Shown piece after piece: positions 37,383-47,430 of a stretch of DNA of 64,000 nt. The notes below the pieces were generated by a model. That model was given only the letters and a program-made list of their open reading frames with translations. It made no database searches and was not told where the DNA came from. Both the position numbers and the translations under genes were made by a program. The stretch is taken from positions 48,701 to 112,700 of the forward strand of contig CAIRAW010000054.1 of assembly GCA_903876735.1 (NCBI GenBank), in the 5' to 3' direction. Position 1 is the stretch's first letter, and each line of letters begins with the position of its first letter. The DNA is from an uncultured beta proteobacterium. GTDB lineage: Bacteria > Pseudomonadota > Gammaproteobacteria > Burkholderiales > Burkholderiaceae_C.

Positions 37383-37499
37383 CAGTCTACAAAGCAGTGT
37401 GACCATTTATTGTGCGCCAGGCAACATATGAAACGGGTTGCACTGGGGTGAAGTTCCTGTAAACGCGCCAATCAGCCCAACATGGGACAATCGCCGCCT

Positions 37500-38771
37500 A
37501 TGCATCCAAAAGCCCTGCTCGACGCCTGTTCCGAACTGGTGCGGCTCAGTCTCAAATTCGACCACCCGACCGACGCCATTGTTTCACGGTTTTTTCGTGA
37601 CAACCGGGGCCTGGGTCCGCGCGAACGTGCCACCTTGTCGGGCACGGTTTACACCGTCCTGCGCAAGAAATTGCTGTTTGACCATTACGCACCTTCCGGC
37701 AGCGGTCCCAAGGAGCGCCGCCTCGCGATCCTGGGTTTTTACGGCCCCGGTGATTACCTGCGCAGCGCTCTGACAGAGCAGGAGACCAACTGGCTCGACC
37801 AGTGCGAAAAAATCAATGTGGCCGACCTGATGGAGCGCCATCGCCATAACCTGCCGGAGTGGTTGGTGCAGCCGCTCAAGGACCAGCTCGGTGCCGAGTT
37901 CTGGCAGTTGGCGGAAAGTCTGAACCAGGGCGCCGGGCTTGATCTGCGCGTCAATGCCTTCAACGCCAAGCGCGCTGATGTGCAAAAGGAACTGGCGCAG
38001 GCCGGTATCAAGGCCGTGCCGACGCCATATTCGCCCTGGGGCCTGCGCATTGCCGGCAAACCCACGCTCAACAAGATGGACGCATTTGTCCGTGGCGCCT
38101 TCGAGGTGCAGGACGAGGGCTCGCAGTTGCTCGCCATGCTGCTCGACGCCAAGCGCGGCGAGATGGTGGTGGACTTCTGCGCCGGCGCCGGCGGCAAGAC
38201 GCTGGCCATCGGTGCTGCCATGCGCAGCACCGGGCGCCTCTATGCCTTCGATACCTCGGCGCACCGGCTTGACGCTTTGAAGCCGCGCTTGGCGCGCAGC
38301 GGCCTGTCCAATGTGCACCCGGCGGCCATCGCGCACGAGCGCGATGATCGCGTCAAACGCCTGGCGGGCAAGATCGACCGCGTGCTGGTCGATGCGCCGT
38401 GTTCCGGCCTGGGCACGCTGCGCCGCAACCCGGACCTGAAGTGGCGCCAGACCATCAAACTGGTGGAAGACATGGCCGTCACGCAGGCTGCCATCCTGCA
38501 AAGCGCGGCGCGCCTGCTCAAGCCCGGTGGCCGCCTGGTCTATGCCACCTGCAGCATGCTGGTGCAGGAAAACGAAGCTGTGGCGCAGGCCTTTACAGAG
38601 GCGAACAAGGACTTCGCGCCGCTCGATGTCGGCGAGGTTCTGAGCGGTTTGAAGGTGGAGGGCGCGGCGACGCTGTGCAGCGGCGGCGACAACGGCCTGC
38701 GCTACCTGCGGCTGTGGCCGCACAAGCACCAGACCGATGGTTTTTTTGCCGCAATCTGGCAGAAAGCCTGA
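37500..38771 (+). CDS. RsmB/NOP-type RNA m5C methyltransferase
   Basis: A 423-residue SAM-dependent RNA cytosine-5 methyltransferase. The N-terminal region is a partial NusB-like/RNA-binding domain. The methyltransferase domain has the SAM motif VVDFCAGAGGKTLAIG, the catalytic motif DAPCSGLGTLRRNPD with Cys301, and motif VI YATCSM with Cys351, so both cysteines of the mechanism are there. It is shorter than RsmB proper (no full NusB domain), as in many RsmB-like Burkholderiales proteins. The start is ATG 37500 (MHPKALLDA). It is divergent from the efflux operon. The RNA target is not known from the sequence. Confidence 0.9.
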   Translation: MHPKALLDACSELVRLSLKFDHPTDAIVSRFFRDNRGLGPRERATLSGTVYTVLRKKLLFDHYAPSGSGPKERRLAILGFYGPGDYLRSALTEQETNWLDQCEKINVADLMERHRHNLPEWLVQPLKDQLGAEFWQLAESLNQGAGLDLRVNAFNAKRADVQKELAQAGIKAVPTPYSPWGLRIAGKPTLNKMDAFVRGAFEVQDEGSQLLAMLLDAKRGEMVVDFCAGAGGKTLAIGAAMRSTGRLYAFDTSAHRLDALKPRLARSGLSNVHPAAIAHERDDRVKRLAGKIDRVLVDAPCSGLGTLRRNPDLKWRQTIKLVEDMAVTQAAILQSAARLLKPGGRLVYATCSMLVQENEAVAQAFTEANKDFAPLDVGEVLSGLKVEGAATLCSGGDNGLRYLRLWPHKHQTDGFFAAIWQKA

Positions 38772-38804
38772 TTGTTTCCGTTTTTTTGAATAGATCTGAA
38801 CCGT

Positions 38805-40019
38805 ATGCTGATATCTGATTCGCTGGCCCTGAACGCTGTGATCGACTGGCTGGCCCATGGCATCTGGGCGTTGGCCTGGTGGCAAATCGTGTTGTTCACC
38901 CTGGCCATGACGCACGTCACCATGGTCAGCGTGACGGTGTTTCTGCACCGGCATCAGGCGCACCGTGCGCTTGACCTGCACCCGATTGCCGCGCATGCCT
39001 TCCGTTTCTGGCTTTGGTTGACCACCGGTCAGGTGACCAAGGAGTGGGCCTCGATTCACCGCAAGCACCACGCCAAGTGCGAGCAGCCTGAAGATCCGCA
39101 CAGCCCGCACATCTATGGCATCAGGACCGTTCTGCTGCAGGGCTACGAGTTGTACCGCGCCGAGGCAGCCAAGCCTGAAACCATGGCACGTTATGGCCAC
39201 GGCACGCCGAGCGACTGGCTCGAGCGCAATCTGTACAGCCGCTTCTCCTGGTCGGGCGTGGTGGCAATGCTCTTGATCGACCTGGCCCTGTTCGGCGCGG
39301 CGGGTCTGGCGGTGTGGGCGGTGCAAATGGCCTGGACCCCCGTGATGGCGGCCGGCATCATCAACGGCGCGGCGCACTACTGGGGTTATCGCAATTTTGA
39401 AGCGCCCGACGCCAGCACCAACATCTCGCCCTGGGGCATCCTGATTGCCGGTGAAGAACTGCACAACAACCACCATACCTACCCGACATCGGCCAAGCTC
39501 TCGGTCAAGCCCTATGAGTTCGACATCGGCTGGGTCTACATCAGCCTGCTGCAAAAACTGCGCCTGGCCACGGTCAAGAAGACACCGCCCAAGCTCGCGT
39601 TTGGCGATGTGCGCGCGGTGGCCGACGAGAAGACGCTCGAAGCCCTGATTTCGAACCGCTACGAGATCATGGCGACCTACGCCAAGGACATGCGGCGCAC
39701 CTTCAAGCTGGAGTTGCAGAGCATGAAGGCGCGCAGCGCCGACGCCGGCGTGATCAAGGCGGCGCAGCGCTGGCTGCACCGCGACAGCGAGAAAGTTCCG
39801 GCCGCCGCGGTGGCGCAACTGGCGCTGGCGCGTGCTGCTTCACCGGTGCTCGACAAGATGGTGCTGATGCGCGAAGAATTGCGCCAGCTCTGGCTTAACC
39901 GTTCCCACACGCGCGAGCAACTGGCCGCCGACCTGCAAGCCTGGTGCCACCACGCCGAGGCCAGCGGCATCGCTGCGCTGCAGGAGTTCTCGCTCAGGCT
40001 GCGCGCGGCTCGGGTCTGA
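38805..40019 (+). CDS. Fatty acid (acyl) desaturase, delta-9 type
   Basis: A 404-residue membrane di-iron desaturase. The three His boxes are HRHQAHR (48-54), HRKHHA (85-90) and HNNHHTYP (about 216-223). Helices in pairs flank them. The C-terminal extension of about 130 residues beyond the third box (VRAVADEKTLEALISNRYE onward) is helical and charged; it makes the protein longer than the usual 280-310. It would introduce a double bond into membrane acyl chains and so adjust fluidity. It lies 33 bp after the methyltransferase gene, perhaps by read-through. Confidence 0.9.
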   Translation: MLISDSLALNAVIDWLAHGIWALAWWQIVLFTLAMTHVTMVSVTVFLHRHQAHRALDLHPIAAHAFRFWLWLTTGQVTKEWASIHRKHHAKCEQPEDPHSPHIYGIRTVLLQGYELYRAEAAKPETMARYGHGTPSDWLERNLYSRFSWSGVVAMLLIDLALFGAAGLAVWAVQMAWTPVMAAGIINGAAHYWGYRNFEAPDASTNISPWGILIAGEELHNNHHTYPTSAKLSVKPYEFDIGWVYISLLQKLRLATVKKTPPKLAFGDVRAVADEKTLEALISNRYEIMATYAKDMRRTFKLELQSMKARSADAGVIKAAQRWLHRDSEKVPAAAVAQLALARAASPVLDKMVLMREELRQLWLNRSHTREQLAADLQAWCHHAEASGIAALQEFSLRLRAARV

Positions 40020-40136
40020 TGGCGCGGTTGCTTAGGGGAGCCCCTGCGCAAGGGATTGGCTCGCGCTTGCAGGTGAATCGGCCTCTGCTGCGGTAGTATT
40101 CGTTCATCGCGCGCACTGGGAAGTGATGTTCAAGTG

Positions 40137-43100
40137 ATGTCCATGCGTTTTCGACCCACCATCCGGACCGCCTTGCTCGGGCTTGTCGGCATTCCCTTGA
40201 TCGCCTTGTTCATGGAACTGGCGTACGACACCCGCCAGCAGAGTCAGGCCGACATAGCTGAGGCCTACCGCACTGCCGCCGCAATCAACGACATCACTGC
40301 CGCCCAGACCGAACAATTTCTGAGCCGTGCCGAGTACATCCTGACTGAGCTTGCGCGTCGTCCCCAAATACAGGCATTGGACCGTGCCAACTGCGACCCA
40401 CTGCTGGCTGACTGGAAACACCTGCAACCCGCGTACGCGAATATCCTGACACTCGACGCAAACGGACGCCTGGTGTGCAGCGCAACCGGCATTCAGCCAG
40501 GACAGGCTGCCGGACCCGATCCTAAGTACTACTTTGCAGAAACTGTTCGCACCGGCAAGTTTACTGTCGGCAAGCCGGCCAAAGGCTTTGTTACCGGTCG
40601 CTGGGTTTCGACGCTGGCCTATCCGGTCCGCAATGGCGATGGGCAACTGATCGGGGTGGTCGCGGCTTCGGTCGATCTCGCCCAATTCCGGTCCTTCGGT
40701 CCCGCGCGCAAACTTCAGGCTGATGGCGTGGTTTGGATCATCAACGGCGAGGGCACGATCATTGCACGTTCCGAAGAGGCCGAGCAGCGCGTTGGACAGG
40801 TGTCTGATGCCGCTTCAACCAAGATCATGCTGGCGCAGCAGCGTGGTGTGATCCGTTCGCGCGACTACAAGGGCGTCGACCGGCTTTACTCCTTCACATC
40901 GATCCCACGCTCGGACTGGATCGCTTTTACCTCGCTCGACACAGCCGCGGTGCTGGCACCAGCCCAGCGTCTCGCACTGGAACGCCTTGCCTTGGGGATG
41001 GCAGTGATGCTGGCGATCGCGGCGCTCACGCTTTGGGCATCGCGGCGCATCTCGAAGCCCGTTGAGGCCTTGTCTAAAACTATCGTGGCCTTGACCGAGG
41101 GCAACCCTGATGCGCGCCCGTCAGCCGATGGACCGCTGGAGATTTACCAGATTGCGGTAGAACTCCGCGCGATGCTGGATGCGAGGGCGCATGACGCCGA
41201 ATCGCTGCGTGCAAGCCGGGCAACCCTGGACGCCGCTTTGGACAGCATGAGCGATGCTGTGTTTATTTCAGATGCACAGGGTCGATTCACTCACTTCAAT
41301 GAGGCCTTTGCCACCTATCACAAGTTCCGCAACCGGGACGAATGTGCCATGACGCTCGCCGAATACCCGCTCCTTTTCGATGTGCATTCCTCCAGTGGTG
41401 AATGCCTGCCGCTGGAGCGTTGGGCCGTGCCCAGGGCATTGCGGGGTGAGTCAGCCACCAATGTTGAATTCAGCTTGAAGCGAAAGGACACGGGCGAAAC
41501 ATGGGCCGGGAGTTACAGCTACGCTCCGATTCATGACAAGGCTGGTGCGATCGTCGGTTCGGTGTCACGGCGCGGGACATCACCGACCTCAAGCGAGCCC
41601 AGGAATCACAGCGCATTGCCGCCACCGCCTTCGAGTCGCGCCAAGGCATGTTCATCACGAATGCAGAGAGTGTGATTCTGCAGGTCAACAAGGCATTCAC
41701 CGAGATTACCGGTTACACGGCCGAGCAGGCGTTTGGCAAGACGCCCCGCTTGCTGGGTTCCGGGCGGCATGATGCGGCCTTTTATGCGGCCATGTGGCAG
41801 GCCATCAAGCGCACAGGTGAATGGCACGGCGAAATCTGGAACCGGCGCAAGACAGGCGAGGTCTATCCTGAAAGCCTCGACATCAGCGCTGTCAGGAATC
41901 AAGACGGCGCGGTGACCCACTACGTTGGATCCTTTCGTGACCTTACCGCCACCAAAGCCGCAGAGGAGCAGATCGAGAGTCTGGCGTTCTCCGACCTGTT
42001 GACCGGGCTGCCAAACCGCCGGATGCTGATGGTTCAATTGCAGCAGGGCATGATTGCCAGCGAACATGACAAGCGCCAGGGCGCGCTGCTGCTGGTCGAT
42101 ATCGATAATTTCAAGGACCTCAACGATGCCCTCGGTCATGATCAGGGCGACCTGCTGCTGCAGCAGTTTGGCGAGCGTTTGAGTGCTTGCGCCAAAGAGG
42201 GGGAAACCGTGGCCCGCGTGGGCGGCGACGAATTCGTTGTGCTTTTGACGCAGTTGGCCTCAAGCTCACTGGAAGCAGCCATGTACGCCGAAACGGTGGC
42301 CAACAGGATACTCGCTGCCCTGCGCCAACCCTATCGGCTCGGTGCGTCCGATATTTCCTGCAGCGCCAGCATCGGCGTTGCCTTGTTCGGCGCACGGCAC
42401 GAGGATACGGTGGAACCCTTGAAGCGCGCCGAACTGGCCATGTACGAGGCCAAGGCGCATGGGCGCAATACGCTGCGCTTCTACGACCCCCAGATGCAGG
42501 AGGCGGTCAATGCGCGCGTTGCGATGGAGGCCGCCCTTCGACAGGCGATAGAGACCCATCAGTTCGTGCTGCACTACCAGGCGCAGGTGAGCGATCAGGG
42601 CCGGATCACGGGCGTCGAGGCGTTGCTGCGCTGGCCCGATCCAAAGCGCGGCATGGTGTCGCCGGCCGAGTTCATCCCGCTGGCCGAGGCAACGGGTCTG
42701 ATCCTGCCAATCGGAAATTGGGTCTTGGAGGCAGCCTGCAAGCAATTGGCGCAATGGGCGCGCCAGTCCGGGCTGGCCCACCTGACGGTCGCGGTCAACG
42801 TCAGCGCGAAGCAATTTCACCAAAGCGACTTTGTTGATCAGGTGCTGATCACTCTGGCGCGCACGGGTGCCAATCCGACCCGGCTGAAGATCGAGCTGAC
42901 CGAGAGTGTGCTGGTGGCCAATGTTGAAGACGTGATTGCCAAGATGAATGCACTCAAAGGACGGGGCGTCGGCTTCTCGATCGACGACTTCGGAACCGGC
43001 TACTCGTCACTCTCCTACCTCAAACGCCTGCCACTGGACCAACTCAAGATCGACCAGGGCTTCATCCGAGACATTCTGATCGACCCCAACGATGCGGCCA

Positions 43101-43279
43101 TTGCCAGAATGGTGGTGGCGTTGGCAGAAAGCCTGGGCCTGGCCGTGATCGCCGAAGGTGTCGAAACCGAGGTGCAACGGGATTTTCTGGCCGGCTTGGG
43201 CTGCCACAACTACCAGGGCTATTTGTTCCAAAAGCCACTGCCGATTGCGGAGTTCGAGGCGTTTGTGCTGCGGGTCTGA
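40137..43279 (+). pseudogene. Cache-HAMP-PAS-PAS-GGDEF-EAL signalling protein, frameshifted
   Basis: Two overlapping open frames together encode one membrane c-di-GMP protein of about 1047 residues. The first (to 41675) has an N-terminal helix, a dCache-like sensor domain, a second helix near residue 290, a HAMP segment and a PAS domain. Its last 36 residues after IVGSV are out of frame (Ser/Pro-rich). The second frame continues with VTARDITDLKRAQESQRIA, a PAS domain, GGDEF (ARVGGDEFVVL) and EAL (GVEALLRWPDP). A single missing base near 41562-41564 (GTGTC where GTGGTC is expected) accounts for the break. Domains beyond it are intact, so this is a recent mutation or a sequencing error; the predicted activity is cyclase and/or phosphodiesterase. 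Confidence 0.85.
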
Positions 43280-43621
43280 CGCGCCCTAGGCGATACGGGT
43301 TCCCAGCCAAAAAGCAACCAGCGACAAGACAAAAATGCATTCGATGATTCGACGAGTCAACTTCACGATACCCACCCAAAAAAGTGTGCCTATTGGGCAT
43401 CATATTTTTTGGCCTTCACAGAGGGGAAAACCCTAGTCTTTGAACAGAGGAGCGTGGCCTCTGCGCACTTATTGAATTCTGGGCGCCAAACCATTACATG
43501 CGGTTACAGAACTTGGCCGCATTCGCTCCAATGCGGTCGGCAAAGATGCGGTCAAATGCGTTGCTACAACCTGTGCTAAAAGGCGACATTCAGGCTTCGC
43601 CACACGAACTTAGAAAGTCAA
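43280..43621. other. Intergenic region of 342 bp before the DUF1800 gene
   Basis: No convincing gene. On the minus strand, 43286-43366 could code a 26-residue peptide with one hydrophobic helix (GTG start). Near the DUF1800 start there is a perfect 7-bp inverted repeat CCGCATT/AATGCGG (43517-43536) with a six-base loop, and ATGCGGTC occurs twice 15 bp apart (43531 and 43546). The lower GC content of the middle part suits a promoter region for the secreted-protein pair, but I cannot place -10/-35 boxes. Confidence 0.5.
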
Positions 43622-45388
43622 TTGGTGGAAACAGAAAATCACAAGGGCAGCATCATTGCCGGCGCATGGGCTGATGAATCGGGCAAGGCGTTTGCAGGTG
43701 ATGCCGGACAACCGATGACCTCGGGTTATCTGAAACGCTCGGCTTCGCAACTGGCGGGCGTCACGGCCATTTCCGGCATGGCAGCTTGCGGTGGTGGTGG
43801 GGGCGCGAATACGACAGCGGCCATCAATCCCTTGCCAGCGCCGACACCGTCGCCTTCGACGGTAGCCGACGCGGGTCGATTTCTGGCTCAGGCGACGCTC
43901 GGCTGTACACGGGCGGAATTGACGGCACTGCAGGGCATGAAGTATTCGGACTGGATTGATGCCCAGTTTGCCTTGCCACGCACCCAAAGCCATTGGGACT
44001 GGCTGCTTGCAAACGGCTACAACAGTGCAACCAACATCAACAGCACAAGCGGACTGGACAACACAATATGGCGCAAGTTAATCGGCTCCCCCGATAGCCT
44101 GCGCCAGCGTGTCGTTCTGGCACTGTCAGAGCTTTGCGTGGTTTCTGTTCTCGGCGTTAACGCGCAATGGCGGCAATTCTCCGTCGCCAACTATCTGGAC
44201 ATTCTGGAAACCAACGCCTTTGGTAACTACCGCACGCTATTGGGTCAGATCTCGCTGAGCCCGGCGATGGGTTACTACCTGACGTTTCGTGGCAGCGTCA
44301 AGGCCAACCCGACCACAGGCAGTGAGCCCGACGAAAACTATGCCCGCGAACTGATGCAGCTGTTCACAATCGGACTCCTCAAACTCAACACGGACGGTAG
44401 TTTGCAAACCGACGTTAACGGCAACGCCATCGAGACCTATACACAAGCCGATGTCAGTGGCCTGGCGCGTGTCTTCACAGGATGGGGCCTCGATCTATCC
44501 GGGCTCACCAGTCCCTATCCGCCAGACTACCAGCAACGGCCCATGATTTCAGTGGCGGCAAACTATGAAACGGGAAGCAAGACTTTCCTGGGCGCAAGCA
44601 TTCCGGCCGGAACCAGCGCGAGCGAGGGCCTGAAGATGGCGCTTGACGCCATTTTTGCGCATCCAAATATCCCCAGCTTTGTCAGTAGGCAACTCATTCA
44701 GCGCCTTGTTGCAAGCAACCCGTCACCGGGCTACATCTCCAGGGTGTCAAAAGCATTCGCTGATAACGGCGCCGGTGTGCGGGGCGACTTGAAGGCTGTC
44801 ATCAAGGCGATCCTGCTTGACAGTGAAGCCCGTGATCCGGCAACTGCCATGGCCCCAAGCTTTGGAAAATTGAGGGAGCCGGTCGTGCGCTTCCTCAACT
44901 GGGCGCACGCCTATGGTGTCAAATCGCCATCAGGTGCCTGGGCTGTGGGTGATTTGTCAGACACGGCGACGCGACTTGGGCAGAGTCCGATGCGCTCGGG
45001 CTCCGTTTTCAATTTTTTCCGGCCGGGCTACGTGCCACCCAGCACCGCACTTTCCGCGCTTGGCCTCACCGGTCCTGAATTTCAAATCACCAACGAATCC
45101 TCGGTTGCCGGTTATGTGAACTATATGCAGCGCGCCATCAGCGGTGTCGGGATTGGCGATCTTGTGGCGGACTACAGCAGTCTGCTGGCACTGGCTGGAA
45201 ATTCCGGCAGCCTGCTTAACGAAATCAACGAAGTTCTGGCTGCAAGTCAACTCGCACCGTCAACATTGACGGCGATGCAGGGCGCCCTCGACACCATCCA
45301 GAGCGCCACTTCCGCCGGCGCCCTGAACCGCATTCGTGCGGCTTTGACCTTGGTACTGGCGTCACCTGAATACATTGCCCAGAGATGA
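43622..45388 (+). CDS. DUF1800 family exported protein
   Basis: A 588-residue protein of the DUF1800 family. After a weak N-terminus, MTSGYLKRSASQ...GMAACGGGGG could be a lipobox (MAAC), but the preceding stretch is only mildly hydrophobic. Domain landmarks are ARFLAQATLGCTRAEL-like start of the fold, PDENYARELMQLFTIGLLKLN, and FNFFRPGYVPP. The chosen start is TTG 43622; GTG 43625 or ATG 43712 are alternatives. The gene lies 9 bp before the DUF1501 gene. The pair is widespread in proteobacteria and planctomycetes; the molecular role is unknown to me. Confidence 0.87.
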   Translation: MVETENHKGSIIAGAWADESGKAFAGDAGQPMTSGYLKRSASQLAGVTAISGMAACGGGGGANTTAAINPLPAPTPSPSTVADAGRFLAQATLGCTRAELTALQGMKYSDWIDAQFALPRTQSHWDWLLANGYNSATNINSTSGLDNTIWRKLIGSPDSLRQRVVLALSELCVVSVLGVNAQWRQFSVANYLDILETNAFGNYRTLLGQISLSPAMGYYLTFRGSVKANPTTGSEPDENYARELMQLFTIGLLKLNTDGSLQTDVNGNAIETYTQADVSGLARVFTGWGLDLSGLTSPYPPDYQQRPMISVAANYETGSKTFLGASIPAGTSASEGLKMALDAIFAHPNIPSFVSRQLIQRLVASNPSPGYISRVSKAFADNGAGVRGDLKAVIKAILLDSEARDPATAMAPSFGKLREPVVRFLNWAHAYGVKSPSGAWAVGDLSDTATRLGQSPMRSGSVFNFFRPGYVPPSTALSALGLTGPEFQITNESSVAGYVNYMQRAISGVGIGDLVADYSSLLALAGNSGSLLNEINEVLAASQLAPSTLTAMQGALDTIQSATSAGALNRIRAALTLVLASPEYIAQR

Positions 45389-45397
45389 GGAGTCGCC

Positions 45398-46789
45398 ATG
45401 CGTTATTTTCCTGAAGTCAAACCTGACAATGCTTCTCGTCGGGAATTCTTGAAGCGTTCCTCTGCGCTGTCGCTGGCTGCGAGCGCGACGCCATGGGCGA
45501 TCAGCCTGGCGGCAATGGGGGAGGCAGCAGCGGCCACGGCGACCGACTACAAAGCACTGGTGTGCGTGTTCCTGTATGGTGGCAATGACTACGCCAATAC
45601 CCTTGTGCCCTATGACCAGACAAGCTACAACTTGCAGCAGTCGTTTCGCGCCAATCTGGCCATCGATCGCGCCGCGTTGACGCCCTTGTTATTGAATCCT
45701 GATACGCCGCTTGCCGATGGCCGACAGTACGCTCTTGCGCCCGGGCTGGACCCTTTGCTGCCGATATTCAACGCAGGGAAAATGTCGGTGCTGTTGAATG
45801 TGGGCACACTGATTCAACCTACCACCAAAGCGCAGTACCGATCAGGCTCGGTGCCGCTGCCACCGAAACTTTTTTCGCACAACGACCAGCAATCGTTCTG
45901 GCAGTCATCGTCGGCGGAAGGCGCTTCTTCCGGTTGGGGCGGGCGTCTGGGTGACCTGTTCGCTGCCGGTAACGGCAATGCCACGTTTTCCTGCATCAGC
46001 GTATCCGGTAACGCGGTTTACCTGTCTGGAAAGACCGCTGTGCAATACCAGGTCTCAACGAATGGCTCTGTCCCGGTCAACGGGATTCAAACACCCCTGT
46101 TTGGATCTTCAGCCTGCTCAGCCCTGTTGCAAAACCTCATAACATCTTCCACACATTCCAATTTGTTTGCCAGCGAATATGCCCGTGTTGGCAGCCGCTC
46201 CGTCACGGCCAACACCCAGGTCAGCACTGCGTTGGCCGGCAACAGCCTGACGACCACATTCCCGACATCCAACAGCTTGGCCGATCAACTCAAAATGGTG
46301 GCCCGCCTGATTGCAGCGCGCAGCGCACTGGGTCCGAAACGACAGGTCTTCTTTGTGTCTGTCAGTGGTTTTGATACGCATGACAATCTGCTCACCACAC
46401 ACCCCGGGCTGATGGCTACAGTGGGTAACGCCATGTCGGCGTTTTACCAGGCAACGGTCGAGCTTGGCGTCTCCAATCAAGTGACAGCATTCACGGCATC
46501 CGACTTCGGTCGCACCTTGGTAAGCAACAACGGTGGTTCTGATCACGGGTGGGGCAATATGCACTTTGTCGTGGGTGATGGCGTGAAGGGCCGCTCGTTT
46601 ATCGGCACGGCGCCGGTGATTGCCAACGGCGGCCCCGATGACGTGGGGCAGGGGCGTTTGTTGCCAACTCTGGCAGTCGACCAGTACGGTGCCACGCTTG
46701 CGACGTGGTTCGGTGTTTCATCAACCGACCTTCGCAGCGTGCTGCCCAACATTGGCAATTACAGTCAGACCGGCCTTGGATTCTTGTGA
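45398..46789 (+). CDS. DUF1501 family protein with Tat signal
   Basis: A 463-residue protein of the DUF1501 (alkaline phosphatase/sulfatase-fold-related) family. The N-terminus has the twin-arginine motif RREFLKRSSALSLAASATPWA, so it is likely exported folded by Tat. Family motifs include VCVFLYGGNDYANTLVP and, near the end, VFFVSVSGFDTHDN and DFGRTLVSNNGGSDHGWGN, whose Asp/His residues resemble metal-binding positions of that fold. ATGAGGAG forms a good ribosome site before the ATG. Paired with the DUF1800 gene; the substrate is unknown. Confidence 0.9.
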   Translation: MRYFPEVKPDNASRREFLKRSSALSLAASATPWAISLAAMGEAAAATATDYKALVCVFLYGGNDYANTLVPYDQTSYNLQQSFRANLAIDRAALTPLLLNPDTPLADGRQYALAPGLDPLLPIFNAGKMSVLLNVGTLIQPTTKAQYRSGSVPLPPKLFSHNDQQSFWQSSSAEGASSGWGGRLGDLFAAGNGNATFSCISVSGNAVYLSGKTAVQYQVSTNGSVPVNGIQTPLFGSSACSALLQNLITSSTHSNLFASEYARVGSRSVTANTQVSTALAGNSLTTTFPTSNSLADQLKMVARLIAARSALGPKRQVFFVSVSGFDTHDNLLTTHPGLMATVGNAMSAFYQATVELGVSNQVTAFTASDFGRTLVSNNGGSDHGWGNMHFVVGDGVKGRSFIGTAPVIANGGPDDVGQGRLLPTLAVDQYGATLATWFGVSSTDLRSVLPNIGNYSQTGLGFL

Positions 46790-46870
46790 ATGTGGCTGAT
46801 GTTGGTCAATCAGGCTGCGCGTTCGACAAACCTGTCTGCAATCCAAGCCTGAGGCGCCATGACGGGCGGC

Positions 46871-47305
46871 TCAGTCCTGCGTCGCGCGGCGCTGGACACA
46901 GGCGATGTAGGCGTCACCGTCCGGTGCCCGTGCCGCACGCTGGCTTTCCCATAGCATCCGGCCCAGGCAGTCCATGGCTTCATGGTGGGCGTCGTGTAGC
47001 GAATCACGCCGGTGCGTCAGCAGTTCGACGGCCTGGCGGATGCCGCGCGGCTGGTCAATGCTGCACTGCTCGCTGATCGACACGTGCATCGACAGGTGCA
47101 AAAAGGGATTGGTCTTGGCCTCATGTGTCTGCTGCATGCTGGCCAGTGCGGCGTCCAGATCCGCCAGGTCGGCATGGTATTCGGGGTGCTCGTCAATCCA
47201 CAGGCTGGCTATGGTCTCCAGTGCCTCCAGGGGTTGATTGGCCTGGGCCTTGGCATAGACCGCGCAGAAATAGCGGCGAACATCGGCTTGTGATGGATTG
47301 AACAT
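46871..47305 (-). CDS. DUF1841 family protein
   Basis: A 144-residue soluble protein of the DUF1841 family. It starts MFNPSQADVRRYFCAVY and includes the conserved IDEHPEYHADLADL and FLHLSMHVSISEQCSIDQPRG (split here by position, about residues 67-87). The family is typical of beta- and gammaproteobacteria and has no established function. It is divergent from the thiolase gene and ends 81 bp after the convergent DUF1501 gene. Confidence 0.9.
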   Translation of the reverse strand: MFNPSQADVRRYFCAVYAKAQANQPLEALETIASLWIDEHPEYHADLADLDAALASMQQTHEAKTNPFLHLSMHVSISEQCSIDQPRGIRQAVELLTHRRDSLHDAHHEAMDCLGRMLWESQRAARAPDGDAYIACVQRRATQD

Positions 47306-47430
47306 GGGGCCAGATTATCGCGCGCTGCAACCGTTGTGACATGGGGCCCGTGGCCCCAAGCGTTATCCTTGCTTGTGTTTCAGCGCGCCCGAGCCCCTTG
47401 GGCGTCCCCAACTGCCAGAGGAATACTGCC

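Noticed and set aside
37584..39818. A 744-codon minus-strand open frame opposite the RsmB-type and desaturase genes
   Set aside because: Spans two real genes on the other strand, no domain, no ribosome site.
41550..41675. Programmed ribosomal frameshifting in the GGDEF-EAL gene
   Set aside because: There is no slippery heptamer or following stem-loop at the junction; a simple base loss explains the break better.
47343..47357. GGGGCC-CGT-GGCCCC inverted repeat before the thiolase gene
   Set aside because: A short GC palindrome in a GC-rich genome without any second copy or conserved spacing to the start; no basis to name it.
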